Assembly (NCBI GenBank): GCA_000799755.1
Contig: JUHI01000013.1
Location: forward strand, 1 to 64,000
Length of the DNA: 64,000 nucleotides
Reading direction: 5' to 3'
From: Martinezella tropici
GTDB lineage: Bacteria > Pseudomonadota > Alphaproteobacteria > Rhizobiales > Rhizobiaceae
In this document: positions 27,260 through 34,892 of the stretch, in pieces
How positions within the stretch are numbered: the first letter of the stretch is position 1
Layout of the letters: each line of letters begins with the position of its first letter
Notes under the pieces: generated by a model
Told to the model about the DNA's origin: nothing
Seen by the model: the letters and a program-made list of their open reading frames with translations, nothing else
Database searches by the model: none
Translations under genes and position numbers: made by a program

Positions 27260-27399
27260 GCCCGCACAGGCACGCAAATCCTATATTTTAAGCTTGCACT
27301 TCGTCTTTTCATCGCCAAGATGTCCCCCCACTGGTGGACGACATTGCTGCATTGCGATATGGGCCACCTGTTTGCGGATGCGATGGGAGCAGTAATATC

Positions 27400-27801
27400 A
27401 TGATTGGACTTGTGCTTGTCACTCATGGCAAGCTGGCTGAAGAGTTTCGGCATGCTGTCGAGCATGTCGTTGGTCCGCAGAAGTTCATAGAAACGGTATG
27501 CATTGGTCCCGAAGACGACATGGACAAGCGCCGGCAGGACATTCTGCAGGCCGTTGCCGGTGCCGACGACGGGCACGGCGTCATCATCCTGACCGACATG
27601 TTCGGCGGCACTCCCTCCAACCTCGCCATCTCCGTCATGAATAGCGGCCACACCGAGGTCATCGCCGGCGTCAATCTGCCGATGCTCATCAAGCTTGCGG
27701 GCGTGCGCGGCGACAACAACATGGAAAGAGCCCTGGTGGAAGCATCAGAGGCCGGGCGTAAATATATCAACGTGGCGAGCCGCGTGCTCAGCGGCAAATA
27801 A
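27400..27801 (+). CDS. PTS EIIA-mannose-type phosphocarrier
   Basis: A 133-aa EIIA of the mannose family. The phospho-accepting residue is His9 in LVLVTHGKLAEE, and TDMFGGTPSN is the second family motif. I chose ATG 27400 because GGGAG at 27385-27389 is 10 bases upstream; the longer frame from 27334 adds an unlikely N terminus. No EIIB or EIIC is encoded here, so the protein is regulatory, receiving phosphate from HPr. The name manX or ptsL is used in some rhizobial genomes. Confidence 0.92.
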   Translation: MIGLVLVTHGKLAEEFRHAVEHVVGPQKFIETVCIGPEDDMDKRRQDILQAVAGADDGHGVIILTDMFGGTPSNLAISVMNSGHTEVIAGVNLPMLIKLAGVRGDNNMERALVEASEAGRKYINVASRVLSGK

Positions 27802-27820
27802 CGAGGCAAGCACCGCCCCC

Positions 27821-28096
27821 ATGAATGAGCTTTCCCGGGAACTCCTGATTATCAACAAGCGGGGCCTGCATGCCCGTGCTTCGGCGAAATTCGTGCAGAC
27901 CGTCGAAGCCTATGACGCGGCAATCACCGTTTCCAAGGACGGCACGACGGTGGGCGGCACGTCGATCATGGGTCTGATGATGCTGGCGGCCAGCCCCGGT
28001 TGCAGCGTGCTGGTGACGGCGAGCGGCAATCAGGCCGCCGAAGCGCTCGAGGCGCTCGACCAGCTGGTCGCCAACAAGTTCGGCGAGGAAATCTAA
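27821..28096 (+). CDS. Phosphocarrier protein HPr
   Basis: A 91-aa HPr. The active-site His17 is in KRGLHARASAKF and the regulatory serine is Ser48 in GGTSIMGLMML, the residue used by HprK. The start ATG 27821 is 19 bases after the EIIA stop. It closes the chvI-chvG-hprK-EIIA-HPr cluster. In alphaproteobacteria HPr passes phosphate between EI-Ntr and EIIA proteins and controls carbon and nitrogen use. Confidence 0.95.
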   Translation: MNELSRELLIINKRGLHARASAKFVQTVEAYDAAITVSKDGTTVGGTSIMGLMMLAASPGCSVLVTASGNQAAEALEALDQLVANKFGEEI

Positions 28097-28120
28097 GCTT
28101 TTGCCTGCAGTCGCCAACTG

Positions 28121-28151
28121 GATATAAAGATATAAAGACTTCTTTATATCT
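28121..28151. promoter_or_regulatory. AT-rich palindromic operator candidate upstream of ahcY
   Basis: A perfect 10-bp inverted repeat, AGATATAAAG (28128-28137) and CTTTATATCT (28142-28151), with a 4-base spacer. The left arm is preceded by an overlapping direct copy, GATATAAAGA at 28121-28130. It is 129 bases upstream of the ahcY ATG. The pattern resembles sites of the ArsR-type SAH-responsive regulator SahR in alphaproteobacteria as I remember them. No T run follows, so a terminator for HPr is less likely. Confidence 0.5.
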
Positions 28152-28279
28152 TCATTGATTTCCCTCCTGAAGCCTGATACACGGCATCATCCACACGCTG
28201 TCAGCGTGCAATTTTTGTTGCATTCGGTCGAGGCGTCTGCCCGCGGCGCGACTGCATCGTTCAGGCTGGAGACCCATTG

Positions 28280-29680
28280 ATGAGCACTGAAAAGGACTAC
28301 ATCGTCGCCGATATCGGCCTTGCCGACTTCGGCCGCAAGGAAATCACGATCGCCGAAACCGAAATGCCGGGTCTGATGGCCTGCCGCGCCGAATTCGGCG
28401 AAGCGCAGCCGCTGAAGGGCGCGCGCATCACCGGTTCGCTGCACATGACGATCCAGACGGCCGTCCTCATCGAGACGCTGGTCGCGCTCGGCGCTCAGGT
28501 GCGCTGGGCATCGTGCAACATCTTCTCGACGCAGGACCACGCCGCCGCCGCGATCGCCGCTTCCGGCGTTCCGGTCTTCGCCATCAAGGGCGAGAGCCTC
28601 GAAGACTACTGGACCTACACCGACAAGATCTTCCAGTGGACCGATGGCGGCGTTTCCAACATGATCCTCGACGATGGCGGCGACGCCACGATGTACATCC
28701 TGCTCGGCGCCCGCGCCGAAGCCGGCGAGGACGTGCTCTCTCATCCGCATTCGGAAGAAGAGGAAATCCTCTTCGCACAGATCAAGAAGCGCCTGCAGGC
28801 TTCTCCGGGCTGGTTCACCAAGCAGCGCGACGCCATCAAGGGCGTGACCGAAGAGACCACCACCGGCGTCAACCGCCTCTACCAGCTCAGCCAGAAGGGC
28901 CTGCTGCCCTTCCCGGCCATCAACGTCAACGACAGCGTCACCAAGTCGAAGTTCGACAACAAGTACGGCTGCAAGGAATCGCTGGTTGACGGCATCCGCC
29001 GCGCCACCGACGTCATGATGGCCGGCAAGGTCGCCGTCGTCTGCGGTTATGGCGACGTCGGCAAGGGTTCCGCCGCCTCGCTTTCCGGCGCCGGCGCCCG
29101 CGTCAAGGTGACCGAAGTCGACCCGATCTGCGCGCTGCAGGCCGCCATGGACGGCTATGAAGTCGTTCAGCTCGAGGACGTCGTTTCCTCGGCCGACATC
29201 TTCATCACCACGACCGGCAACAAGGACGTCATCCGCATCGACCACATGCGTGCGATGAAGGACATGGCGATCGTCGGCAACATCGGTCACTTCGACAACG
29301 AAATCCAGGTTGCCGCTCTGCGGAACCAGAAGTGGACGAACATCAAGCCGCAGGTCGACATGGTCGAGTTCTCCAAGGGCAACCGCATCATCCTGCTGTC
29401 GGAAGGCCGCCTCTTGAACCTCGGCAACGCCACCGGCCATCCGTCCTTCGTGATGTCGGCGTCCTTCACCAACCAGACGTTGGCCCAGATCGAGCTCTTC
29501 ACCAAGCCCGGCCACTACAAGAACGAAGTCTATGTGCTGCCGAAGCATCTCGACGAGAAGGTCGCCCGTCTGCACCTTGCCAAGCTCGGCGTGAAGCTGA
29601 CGGAGCTTTCCGAAGAGCAGGCTTCGTATATCGGCGTGACGCCAAAGGGTCCGTTCAAGTCCGACCACTACAGATACTGA
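28280..29680 (+). CDS. ahcY: Adenosylhomocysteinase
   Basis: A 466-aa SAH hydrolase that splits S-adenosylhomocysteine into homocysteine and adenosine, completing the activated methyl cycle. The NAD-binding GYGDVGKG and the C-terminal KSDHYRY that closes the site of the neighbouring subunit are present. ATG 28280 has GGAG 8 bases upstream; the TTG at 28277 is not needed. It begins after a 183-base gap with a palindromic operator candidate. A terminator follows at 29711-29746. Confidence 0.97.
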   Translation: MSTEKDYIVADIGLADFGRKEITIAETEMPGLMACRAEFGEAQPLKGARITGSLHMTIQTAVLIETLVALGAQVRWASCNIFSTQDHAAAAIAASGVPVFAIKGESLEDYWTYTDKIFQWTDGGVSNMILDDGGDATMYILLGARAEAGEDVLSHPHSEEEEILFAQIKKRLQASPGWFTKQRDAIKGVTEETTTGVNRLYQLSQKGLLPFPAINVNDSVTKSKFDNKYGCKESLVDGIRRATDVMMAGKVAVVCGYGDVGKGSAASLSGAGARVKVTEVDPICALQAAMDGYEVVQLEDVVSSADIFITTTGNKDVIRIDHMRAMKDMAIVGNIGHFDNEIQVAALRNQKWTNIKPQVDMVEFSKGNRIILLSEGRLLNLGNATGHPSFVMSASFTNQTLAQIELFTKPGHYKNEVYVLPKHLDEKVARLHLAKLGVKLTELSEEQASYIGVTPKGPFKSDHYRY

Positions 29681-29710
29681 TTACCGAAACAGTATCCACA
29701 ACATCTTGTG

Positions 29711-29746
29711 GCCCTGGCATTGACAAATGCCGGGGCTTATTTTTTA
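29711..29746 (+). terminator. Rho-independent terminator of ahcY
   Basis: The stem GCCCTGGCATT/AATGCCGGGGC with a short loop, containing one G-T pair, is followed by TTATTTTTT. It lies 30 bases after the ahcY stop. Confidence 0.85.
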
Positions 29747-29861
29747 GCCAGCTCCCTTCCCGCAGATTCCCTTAGGCAGTATTGTTTTTACACTTGATTC
29801 GTGACGAACCGGGCGTGCCCGGAGCCATGAAAATGGGATGTCTTGTCAGGATGCGGCACAG

Positions 29862-29975
29862 TAGAGCCAGATGATTGAAGGTCTGTTCGGCCTAAAATCT
29901 GAATTCGCTCTACAATCAAATAAGTAGAGCATGATGTCATCCGAAAACCGCTTGCACTTTTCGGCATCATGCTCT
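29862..29975 (+). repeat. Rhizobial intergenic palindromic repeat, family B, copy 2
   Basis: It starts TAGAGCCAGATGATTG and ends CGGCATCATGCTCT, matching the copy at 24796-24905 over its whole length with scattered changes. With the terminator at 29711-29746 it accounts for most of the 317-base gap between ahcY and divL. It ends 22 bases before the divL start, so any divL promoter lies within or before it. Confidence 0.7.
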
Positions 29976-29997
29976 GAAGGACGGAGACAGACCTCTT

Positions 29998-32577
29998 ATG
30001 TTTGAAGGGGAAGACAACCTGCATCGACCAGCGCTACGCCAAGTGGCGACGCAGTTGCGGCAGGGCAGTGCATACCAGCTTTCGGCGAGAGCGAAGCGCG
30101 GCAAGAGCCGGCTGGCCTCCTTCAGCCGCCTGTTGCGGCTCAGTGTTTTTGGTGGTCTCGTGACCGGTCTGGCCGGACCTGTTCTTGCGCAGAGCAGCAA
30201 TGCCGCCCAGTCGAGTATGCGTCTCTTCACCTCGTCGGAAATGGCCGTCTTCTCCGTCATCATCGGCGTCATCTCCGCTGCACTCCTCTCGACCATGTGG
30301 ATGGTCCGGCAGCGCGGCAACATGGAAAGCGAAAGCCGCGAGATCCGCACGGCTCTTTCCGACGCCAACCAGCGCATTTCGCAATATCAGGCGCTGATCG
30401 CCGACAAGAACCGCCGGATCGTCATCTGGGATGGCCAGAATGCCAGGCCGGAACTGCTCGGCCAGCTTCCGGTCGAAACCGGTGCCCCGCAGGACAATGA
30501 ATTCCTCGCCTTTGGCCGCTGGCTGAAATCATGGTCGGCCGGCGAACTCGACAAGGCGATCGACAAGCTGCGCGGCAGCGGCCAGAGCTTCGACATGGTG
30601 GTCGAGACCAACCGCGACGAGATCCTCGAAGCGCAGGGCCGCATTTCCGGCGGGCGCGCCTTCGTTCGCTTCATCGCACTCAACAATCTGCGCGCGGAAC
30701 TCGCCGAGCTGAAGATCGAGCGCGACCGGTTGATGACGTCGATCTCCACCTTCCAGAACCTGCTCGACGCCATCGACCTGCCGGTCTGGCAGCGCGATGC
30801 GGAAGGTGTGCTTACCTGGGTCAACCAGGCCTATGGCGAGGCCGTCGAAGCGGTTTCGACCGAAGAGGCCGTGCGCGAGGGACGGGAATTCCTGACCACC
30901 GTGACCCGCGAGCGCATTCGCGCCGCGACCACGCCGGAATCACCATTTCACGACAAAATTTCGACCGTCGTGCATGGCAACCGCACCTTTTTCGATGTCG
31001 TCGACGTCAAAGCCCCGAACGGTTCGGCCGGCATCGCCATCGACGTATCGGAGGCAGAATCGGTGCGAGCAGAGTTGGCGCGCACGCTGAAGAGCCACGC
31101 CGAAACCCTCGATCATCTGGCGACACCCGTTGCGATCTTCGACGGCGACAGGCGACTGCAATTCTATAATCAGGCTTTCGTCCAGCTCTGGGAACTCGAC
31201 ATCGCGTTTCTGGAAAAGCGGCCCGACAATAGCGAGCTTCTGGACAGACTGCGCAGCGCCAAAAAGCTGCCCGAGCAGCTGAGCTGGAAGACATGGAAGG
31301 ACGGCGTCCTTTCGGTCTATCGCGCGCTCGATACGCAGACCGATCTCTGGCACCTGCCGAACGGCCAGATCCTCCGGGTTTTTGCCACCGCGCATCCGCA
31401 GGGCGGTGCCACCTGGGTATTCGAGAACCTGACCGAGCAGGTCGATCTCGAAACGCGCTACAACACGCTGGTCAAGGTGCAGGGCGAAACCATCGACCAC
31501 CTTTCCGAAGGCGTCGCCGTTTTCGGTCCGGATGGCCGCATCCGCCTGTCCAACCCGGCCTTCCGCATTCTCTGGAACATCACGGAGGTGCAAGCGAAAC
31601 CCGGCACGCATATTCAGGCGCTGGCCGAGGCCTGCGCTCCCTCTTATGATCGGCCTGACGGCTGGAAGCGCTTTGCCGAGCAGATCACCAGCTTCGACGA
31701 CGAGCGGCCGTCCTCGCAGGGGACGCTGGAGCTCTATTCCAATCTCGTGCTCGACTACGCCGTCATTCCGCTGCCGAACGCGCAGACCATGCTGACCTTC
31801 GTCAACATGACCGACAGCGTGCGCGCCGAACGCGCCCTCACGGAAAAGAACGAGGCACTGCTAAAGGCGGACGAGCTGAAGAACGATTTCGTCCAGCATG
31901 TGTCCTATGAGCTGCGCTCGCCGCTGACCAACATCATCGGTTTCACCGATCTCCTGAAGACGCCGGGCATCGGCTCGCTGAACGAGCGGCAGGCCGAATA
32001 TATCGACCATATCTCGACCTCGTCTTCCGTGCTGCTGACGCTGGTCAACGACATTCTCGATCTGGCGACCGTCGATGCCGGTATCATGCGGTTGAATTAT
32101 TCCGAGATCGTGCTTTCCGACCTGCTCGACGAAGTCTCCATGCAGATCGCCGACCGGCTGCAGGAAAGCGGCGTGACACTCGAAATCACCGTGCCGGCCC
32201 ACCTCGGCTCCATCGTCGCCGATCAGCAACGATTGAAGCAGATCCTGCTCAAGCTTCTGACCAATGCTGCCAATTTCGCGCCCGAGGGATCAACGATCGC
32301 GCTGAAATGCGGGCGCGAAGGCGCAGACTTCGTGTTCTCGGTCTCCGACAAGGGTCCGGGCATACCGGAAGAGTTGCTTCACAGCGTCTTCAACCGCTTC
32401 GCCTCGGGTGGCAAGGCTGGCAAGCGCAGCGGCGCGGGCCTCGGTCTATCCATCGTCGAAAGCTTCGTCAGCCTGCATGACGGCGAGGTTTCCATCGAAA
32501 GCCAGCCGGGCAAGGGCACGACTGTCACCTGCCGGATTCCTTCGGCCGAACTGCCCCATTCCGTCGCCGCAGAATGA
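29998..32577 (+). CDS. divL: DivL-type PAS sensor pseudokinase (Tyr replaces phosphoacceptor His)
   Basis: An 859-aa protein with two N-terminal hydrophobic segments (about 45-66 and 81-104), a coiled stretch, PAS-like domains (about 245-350, 360-470 and 490-610), a dimerisation domain and an ATPase domain (SDKGPGIPEE, GAGLGLS). In the H-box FVQHVSYELRSPLTNI the position normally held by His is Tyr637. That is the hallmark of Caulobacter DivL, which binds DivK and modulates the CckA-CtrA cell-cycle pathway. The ortholog call is by this motif, the architecture and alphaproteobacterial context. GGAG lies 12 bases before the ATG. The stop overlaps the tsaE-amgK start by 4 bases. Confidence 0.82.
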   Translation: MFEGEDNLHRPALRQVATQLRQGSAYQLSARAKRGKSRLASFSRLLRLSVFGGLVTGLAGPVLAQSSNAAQSSMRLFTSSEMAVFSVIIGVISAALLSTMWMVRQRGNMESESREIRTALSDANQRISQYQALIADKNRRIVIWDGQNARPELLGQLPVETGAPQDNEFLAFGRWLKSWSAGELDKAIDKLRGSGQSFDMVVETNRDEILEAQGRISGGRAFVRFIALNNLRAELAELKIERDRLMTSISTFQNLLDAIDLPVWQRDAEGVLTWVNQAYGEAVEAVSTEEAVREGREFLTTVTRERIRAATTPESPFHDKISTVVHGNRTFFDVVDVKAPNGSAGIAIDVSEAESVRAELARTLKSHAETLDHLATPVAIFDGDRRLQFYNQAFVQLWELDIAFLEKRPDNSELLDRLRSAKKLPEQLSWKTWKDGVLSVYRALDTQTDLWHLPNGQILRVFATAHPQGGATWVFENLTEQVDLETRYNTLVKVQGETIDHLSEGVAVFGPDGRIRLSNPAFRILWNITEVQAKPGTHIQALAEACAPSYDRPDGWKRFAEQITSFDDERPSSQGTLELYSNLVLDYAVIPLPNAQTMLTFVNMTDSVRAERALTEKNEALLKADELKNDFVQHVSYELRSPLTNIIGFTDLLKTPGIGSLNERQAEYIDHISTSSSVLLTLVNDILDLATVDAGIMRLNYSEIVLSDLLDEVSMQIADRLQESGVTLEITVPAHLGSIVADQQRLKQILLKLLTNAANFAPEGSTIALKCGREGADFVFSVSDKGPGIPEELLHSVFNRFASGGKAGKRSGAGLGLSIVESFVSLHDGEVSIESQPGKGTTVTCRIPSAELPHSVAAE

Positions 32578-34082
32578 CAGCCTCGAACAGCAGCATTTCC
32601 CTCTTCCTCGCAGACGACGCGGCCACGGCTCAGCTTGGCGAGGATCTGGCACTGGCCTTGAAGGTCGGCGACTGTCTCGCACTATCAGGCGATCTCGGCG
32701 CCGGCAAATCTTCGCTCGCGCGCGCGCTGCTGCGCGCCATGGCCGACGATGCGGAACTCGATGTCCCGAGCCCGACCTTTACGCTCGTTCAATCCTACGA
32801 GTTGCGTATCCCTGTCTCGCATTTCGATCTCTACCGCCTCGGCGATCCCAGCGAGTTGGCGGAACTCGGCTTCGACGAGGCCTTGCAAATCGGCATCTGC
32901 CTTGTCGAATGGCCCGAAATGGCCGAAGGCGAGCTGCCGAAGGAACGCATCGACCTCAAGCTCACGCATGAGGGCGAAGGACGACGGGTAGCGGTCACGG
33001 CACCGGTCAAACAGATGGCACGCATCGAGCGTGTCCTTGCTATCCGCGCCTTTCTCGATACGCACGGCTATCGCGGCGCGCATAGGCGCTTCCTGACCGG
33101 CGATGCCTCGCTGCGGGCTTACGAATCCATCTATCCCAAGGATGGTGGCCGTGTAATCCTTATGGATTGGCCCGGCCTGCCGGAAGGGCCGCCCGTGCTC
33201 GACGGCAAGCCCTATCCCAAAGTCGCGCATCTTGCCTGGGATACCTATCCTTTCGTGGCGATCGCCAATATCCTCCGCGAGAACGGCTTTGCCGCTCCGG
33301 AAATCTTCTGTGCCGATTACGACCAGGGCATTCTTCTGATCGAGGATCTCGGCACCGATGGCGTGCTCGACGCCGAGGGCAAACCGATTGCCGAGCGCTA
33401 TCGCCAAAGCGTTGCCTTCCTCGCGCATCTGCACGGTCTCTCTATTCCGCACGATATTCCGGTGACGCCGGATCATGTCCACCACATTCCGGATTTCGAC
33501 CGAACCGCGATGAAGATGGAAGCGCGGTTGCTTCTCGACTGGCATCTGCCCTGGAAGCGCGGCACGCCGGCGAGCGACGAGGAGCGCGCCGACTATCTGG
33601 CGATCTGGGACAGGCTGATCGATCAGCTCGAGGATGCTGAAACGAACCTGCTGCTGCGCGACATGCATTCGCCCAACATCATCTGGCAGGCGCATCAACA
33701 GGGCATCAAGCGCGTCGGCATCATCGATTTCCAGGATGCGATGATCGGGCCGACCTCCTACGACGTGGCTTCACTGGTGCAGGATGCGCGGGTGACGATC
33801 GAGCGCGATCTGCACGACCAGCTGATGTCAGACTATCTTGCCCTTCGGCACGCCCAAGGCGGCTTCGACGAGGCGAAATTCCTGAAAAGCTGGGCAATCA
33901 TGTCGGCGCAGCGTAATTGCAAGCTCGCCGGCCTCTGGGTGCGGCTGCTCCAGCGCGACGGCAAGCCGGGATATCTGAAGCACATGCCGCGCACGCTCGC
34001 CTATCTCGCCATCGCCTTCGAGCACGAAGCGCTCGCGCCCTTGCGCGAATGGTGCGAGAAGGCCGGGATAGGTCGGGCATAG
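32574..34082 (+). CDS. tsaE: TsaE-AmgK fusion: t6A ATPase plus MurNAc/GlcNAc anomeric kinase-like phosphotransferase
   Basis: A 502-aa two-domain protein. Residues 1 to about 150 are TsaE: Walker A GDLGAGKSS, SPTFTLVQSYE, FDLYRL and EWPEMAE. TsaE is the ATPase of the threonylcarbamoyl-adenosine tRNA modification complex. Residues about 160-502 are an APH-fold kinase with LLLRDMHSPNII (catalytic loop) and IIDFQDAMIGP (metal-binding Asp). That form matches AmgK, which phosphorylates MurNAc and GlcNAc at C1 in peptidoglycan recycling. The next gene, murU, encodes the following enzyme, which supports this reading. It overlaps divL by 4 bases (ATGA). Confidence 0.9.
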   Translation: MTASNSSISLFLADDAATAQLGEDLALALKVGDCLALSGDLGAGKSSLARALLRAMADDAELDVPSPTFTLVQSYELRIPVSHFDLYRLGDPSELAELGFDEALQIGICLVEWPEMAEGELPKERIDLKLTHEGEGRRVAVTAPVKQMARIERVLAIRAFLDTHGYRGAHRRFLTGDASLRAYESIYPKDGGRVILMDWPGLPEGPPVLDGKPYPKVAHLAWDTYPFVAIANILRENGFAAPEIFCADYDQGILLIEDLGTDGVLDAEGKPIAERYRQSVAFLAHLHGLSIPHDIPVTPDHVHHIPDFDRTAMKMEARLLLDWHLPWKRGTPASDEERADYLAIWDRLIDQLEDAETNLLLRDMHSPNIIWQAHQQGIKRVGIIDFQDAMIGPTSYDVASLVQDARVTIERDLHDQLMSDYLALRHAQGGFDEAKFLKSWAIMSAQRNCKLAGLWVRLLQRDGKPGYLKHMPRTLAYLAIAFEHEALAPLREWCEKAGIGRA

Positions 34083-34156
34083 CGGACCAAGACCCGCGAC
34101 GGCTTTCCGGCCCTGTGCTATGGAAATCAGATAGCGAATCGGAAATTCGAGACGAA

Positions 34157-34888
34157 ATGACCATCAAGCAAGCCATGGTATTGGCCGCGGGGCTCGGAAC
34201 CCGCATGCGGCCGATCACCGACACCATCCCGAAGCCGCTGGTGAAGATCGCCGGCAAGCCGATGATCGATTATGTACTGGATGCGTTGGTGCAGGCAGGT
34301 GTCGAACGGGCCGTCGTCAACGTCCATCATCACGCCGACCAGATGGAGGCGCATCTGCGCTGTTATCGCGGTCTCGAAATCCTGATTTCCGACGAGCGGG
34401 ACGCGCTGATGAACAATGGTGGCGGCATCGTCAAAGGCTTGAAGCTGTTGAGCCGTGATCCGATTTTCGTCATGAATGCCGACCTGTTCTGGATCGGAGA
34501 GAAGCCCGGCCATCCGAGCAATCTCGATCATTTAGCCGGATTCTGGGACGAACAGCATATGGACATGGCCATGCTCTGCGTCGAGCTGGAACGGACCACG
34601 GGCCATAACGGCAAGAATGATTTCTCTATGGCCGACGACGGACGGCTCACGCGTTATCGCGACAACCCACATAACGGTGTCGTCTATGCCGGTGCCTTCG
34701 CCATGAAGCCATCTTTCCTTGACGATGCGCCTGATGATGCCTTCAACATCAACATCTATTTCGACAAGGCCATCGCCAAGAACCGGCTCTACGGCACCAT
34801 GCTCGACGGCCACTGGCTGACGGTGGGCACGCCTGAAGCGGTCGGCGAGGCGGAGGAAGCGATCCGGAACTTCCGGGCGTTTGCGTGA
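34157..34888 (+). CDS. murU: N-acetylmuramate 1-phosphate uridylyltransferase MurU-like
   Basis: A 243-aa sugar-1-phosphate nucleotidyltransferase. The N-terminal signature is LAAGLGTRMRPITDTIPKPLVKI, with the GXGTRM and PKP elements. VMNADLFW carries the metal-binding Asp. In Pseudomonas and Caulobacter MurU turns MurNAc-1-phosphate into UDP-MurNAc, bypassing the fosfomycin-sensitive route. The assignment leans on the neighbouring AmgK domain; a generic nucleotidyltransferase would look similar. Start ATG 34157 begins MTIKQAMVLAAG. addB starts 4 bases after the stop. Confidence 0.85.
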   Translation: MTIKQAMVLAAGLGTRMRPITDTIPKPLVKIAGKPMIDYVLDALVQAGVERAVVNVHHHADQMEAHLRCYRGLEILISDERDALMNNGGGIVKGLKLLSRDPIFVMNADLFWIGEKPGHPSNLDHLAGFWDEQHMDMAMLCVELERTTGHNGKNDFSMADDGRLTRYRDNPHNGVVYAGAFAMKPSFLDDAPDDAFNINIYFDKAIAKNRLYGTMLDGHWLTVGTPEAVGEAEEAIRNFRAFA

Positions 34889-34892
34889 GCCC

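Noticed and set aside
27334..27399. Longer start for the EIIA protein
   Set aside because: The extra 22 residues precede a conserved MIGLVLVTHG start that has its own GGGAG site.
28097..28279. SAH riboswitch upstream of ahcY
   Set aside because: I could not fit the conserved riboswitch core. The visible structure is a short AT-rich palindrome better explained as an operator.
28187..29668. 493-codon open frame on the minus strand
   Set aside because: It is antisense to ahcY and has shadow-frame composition.
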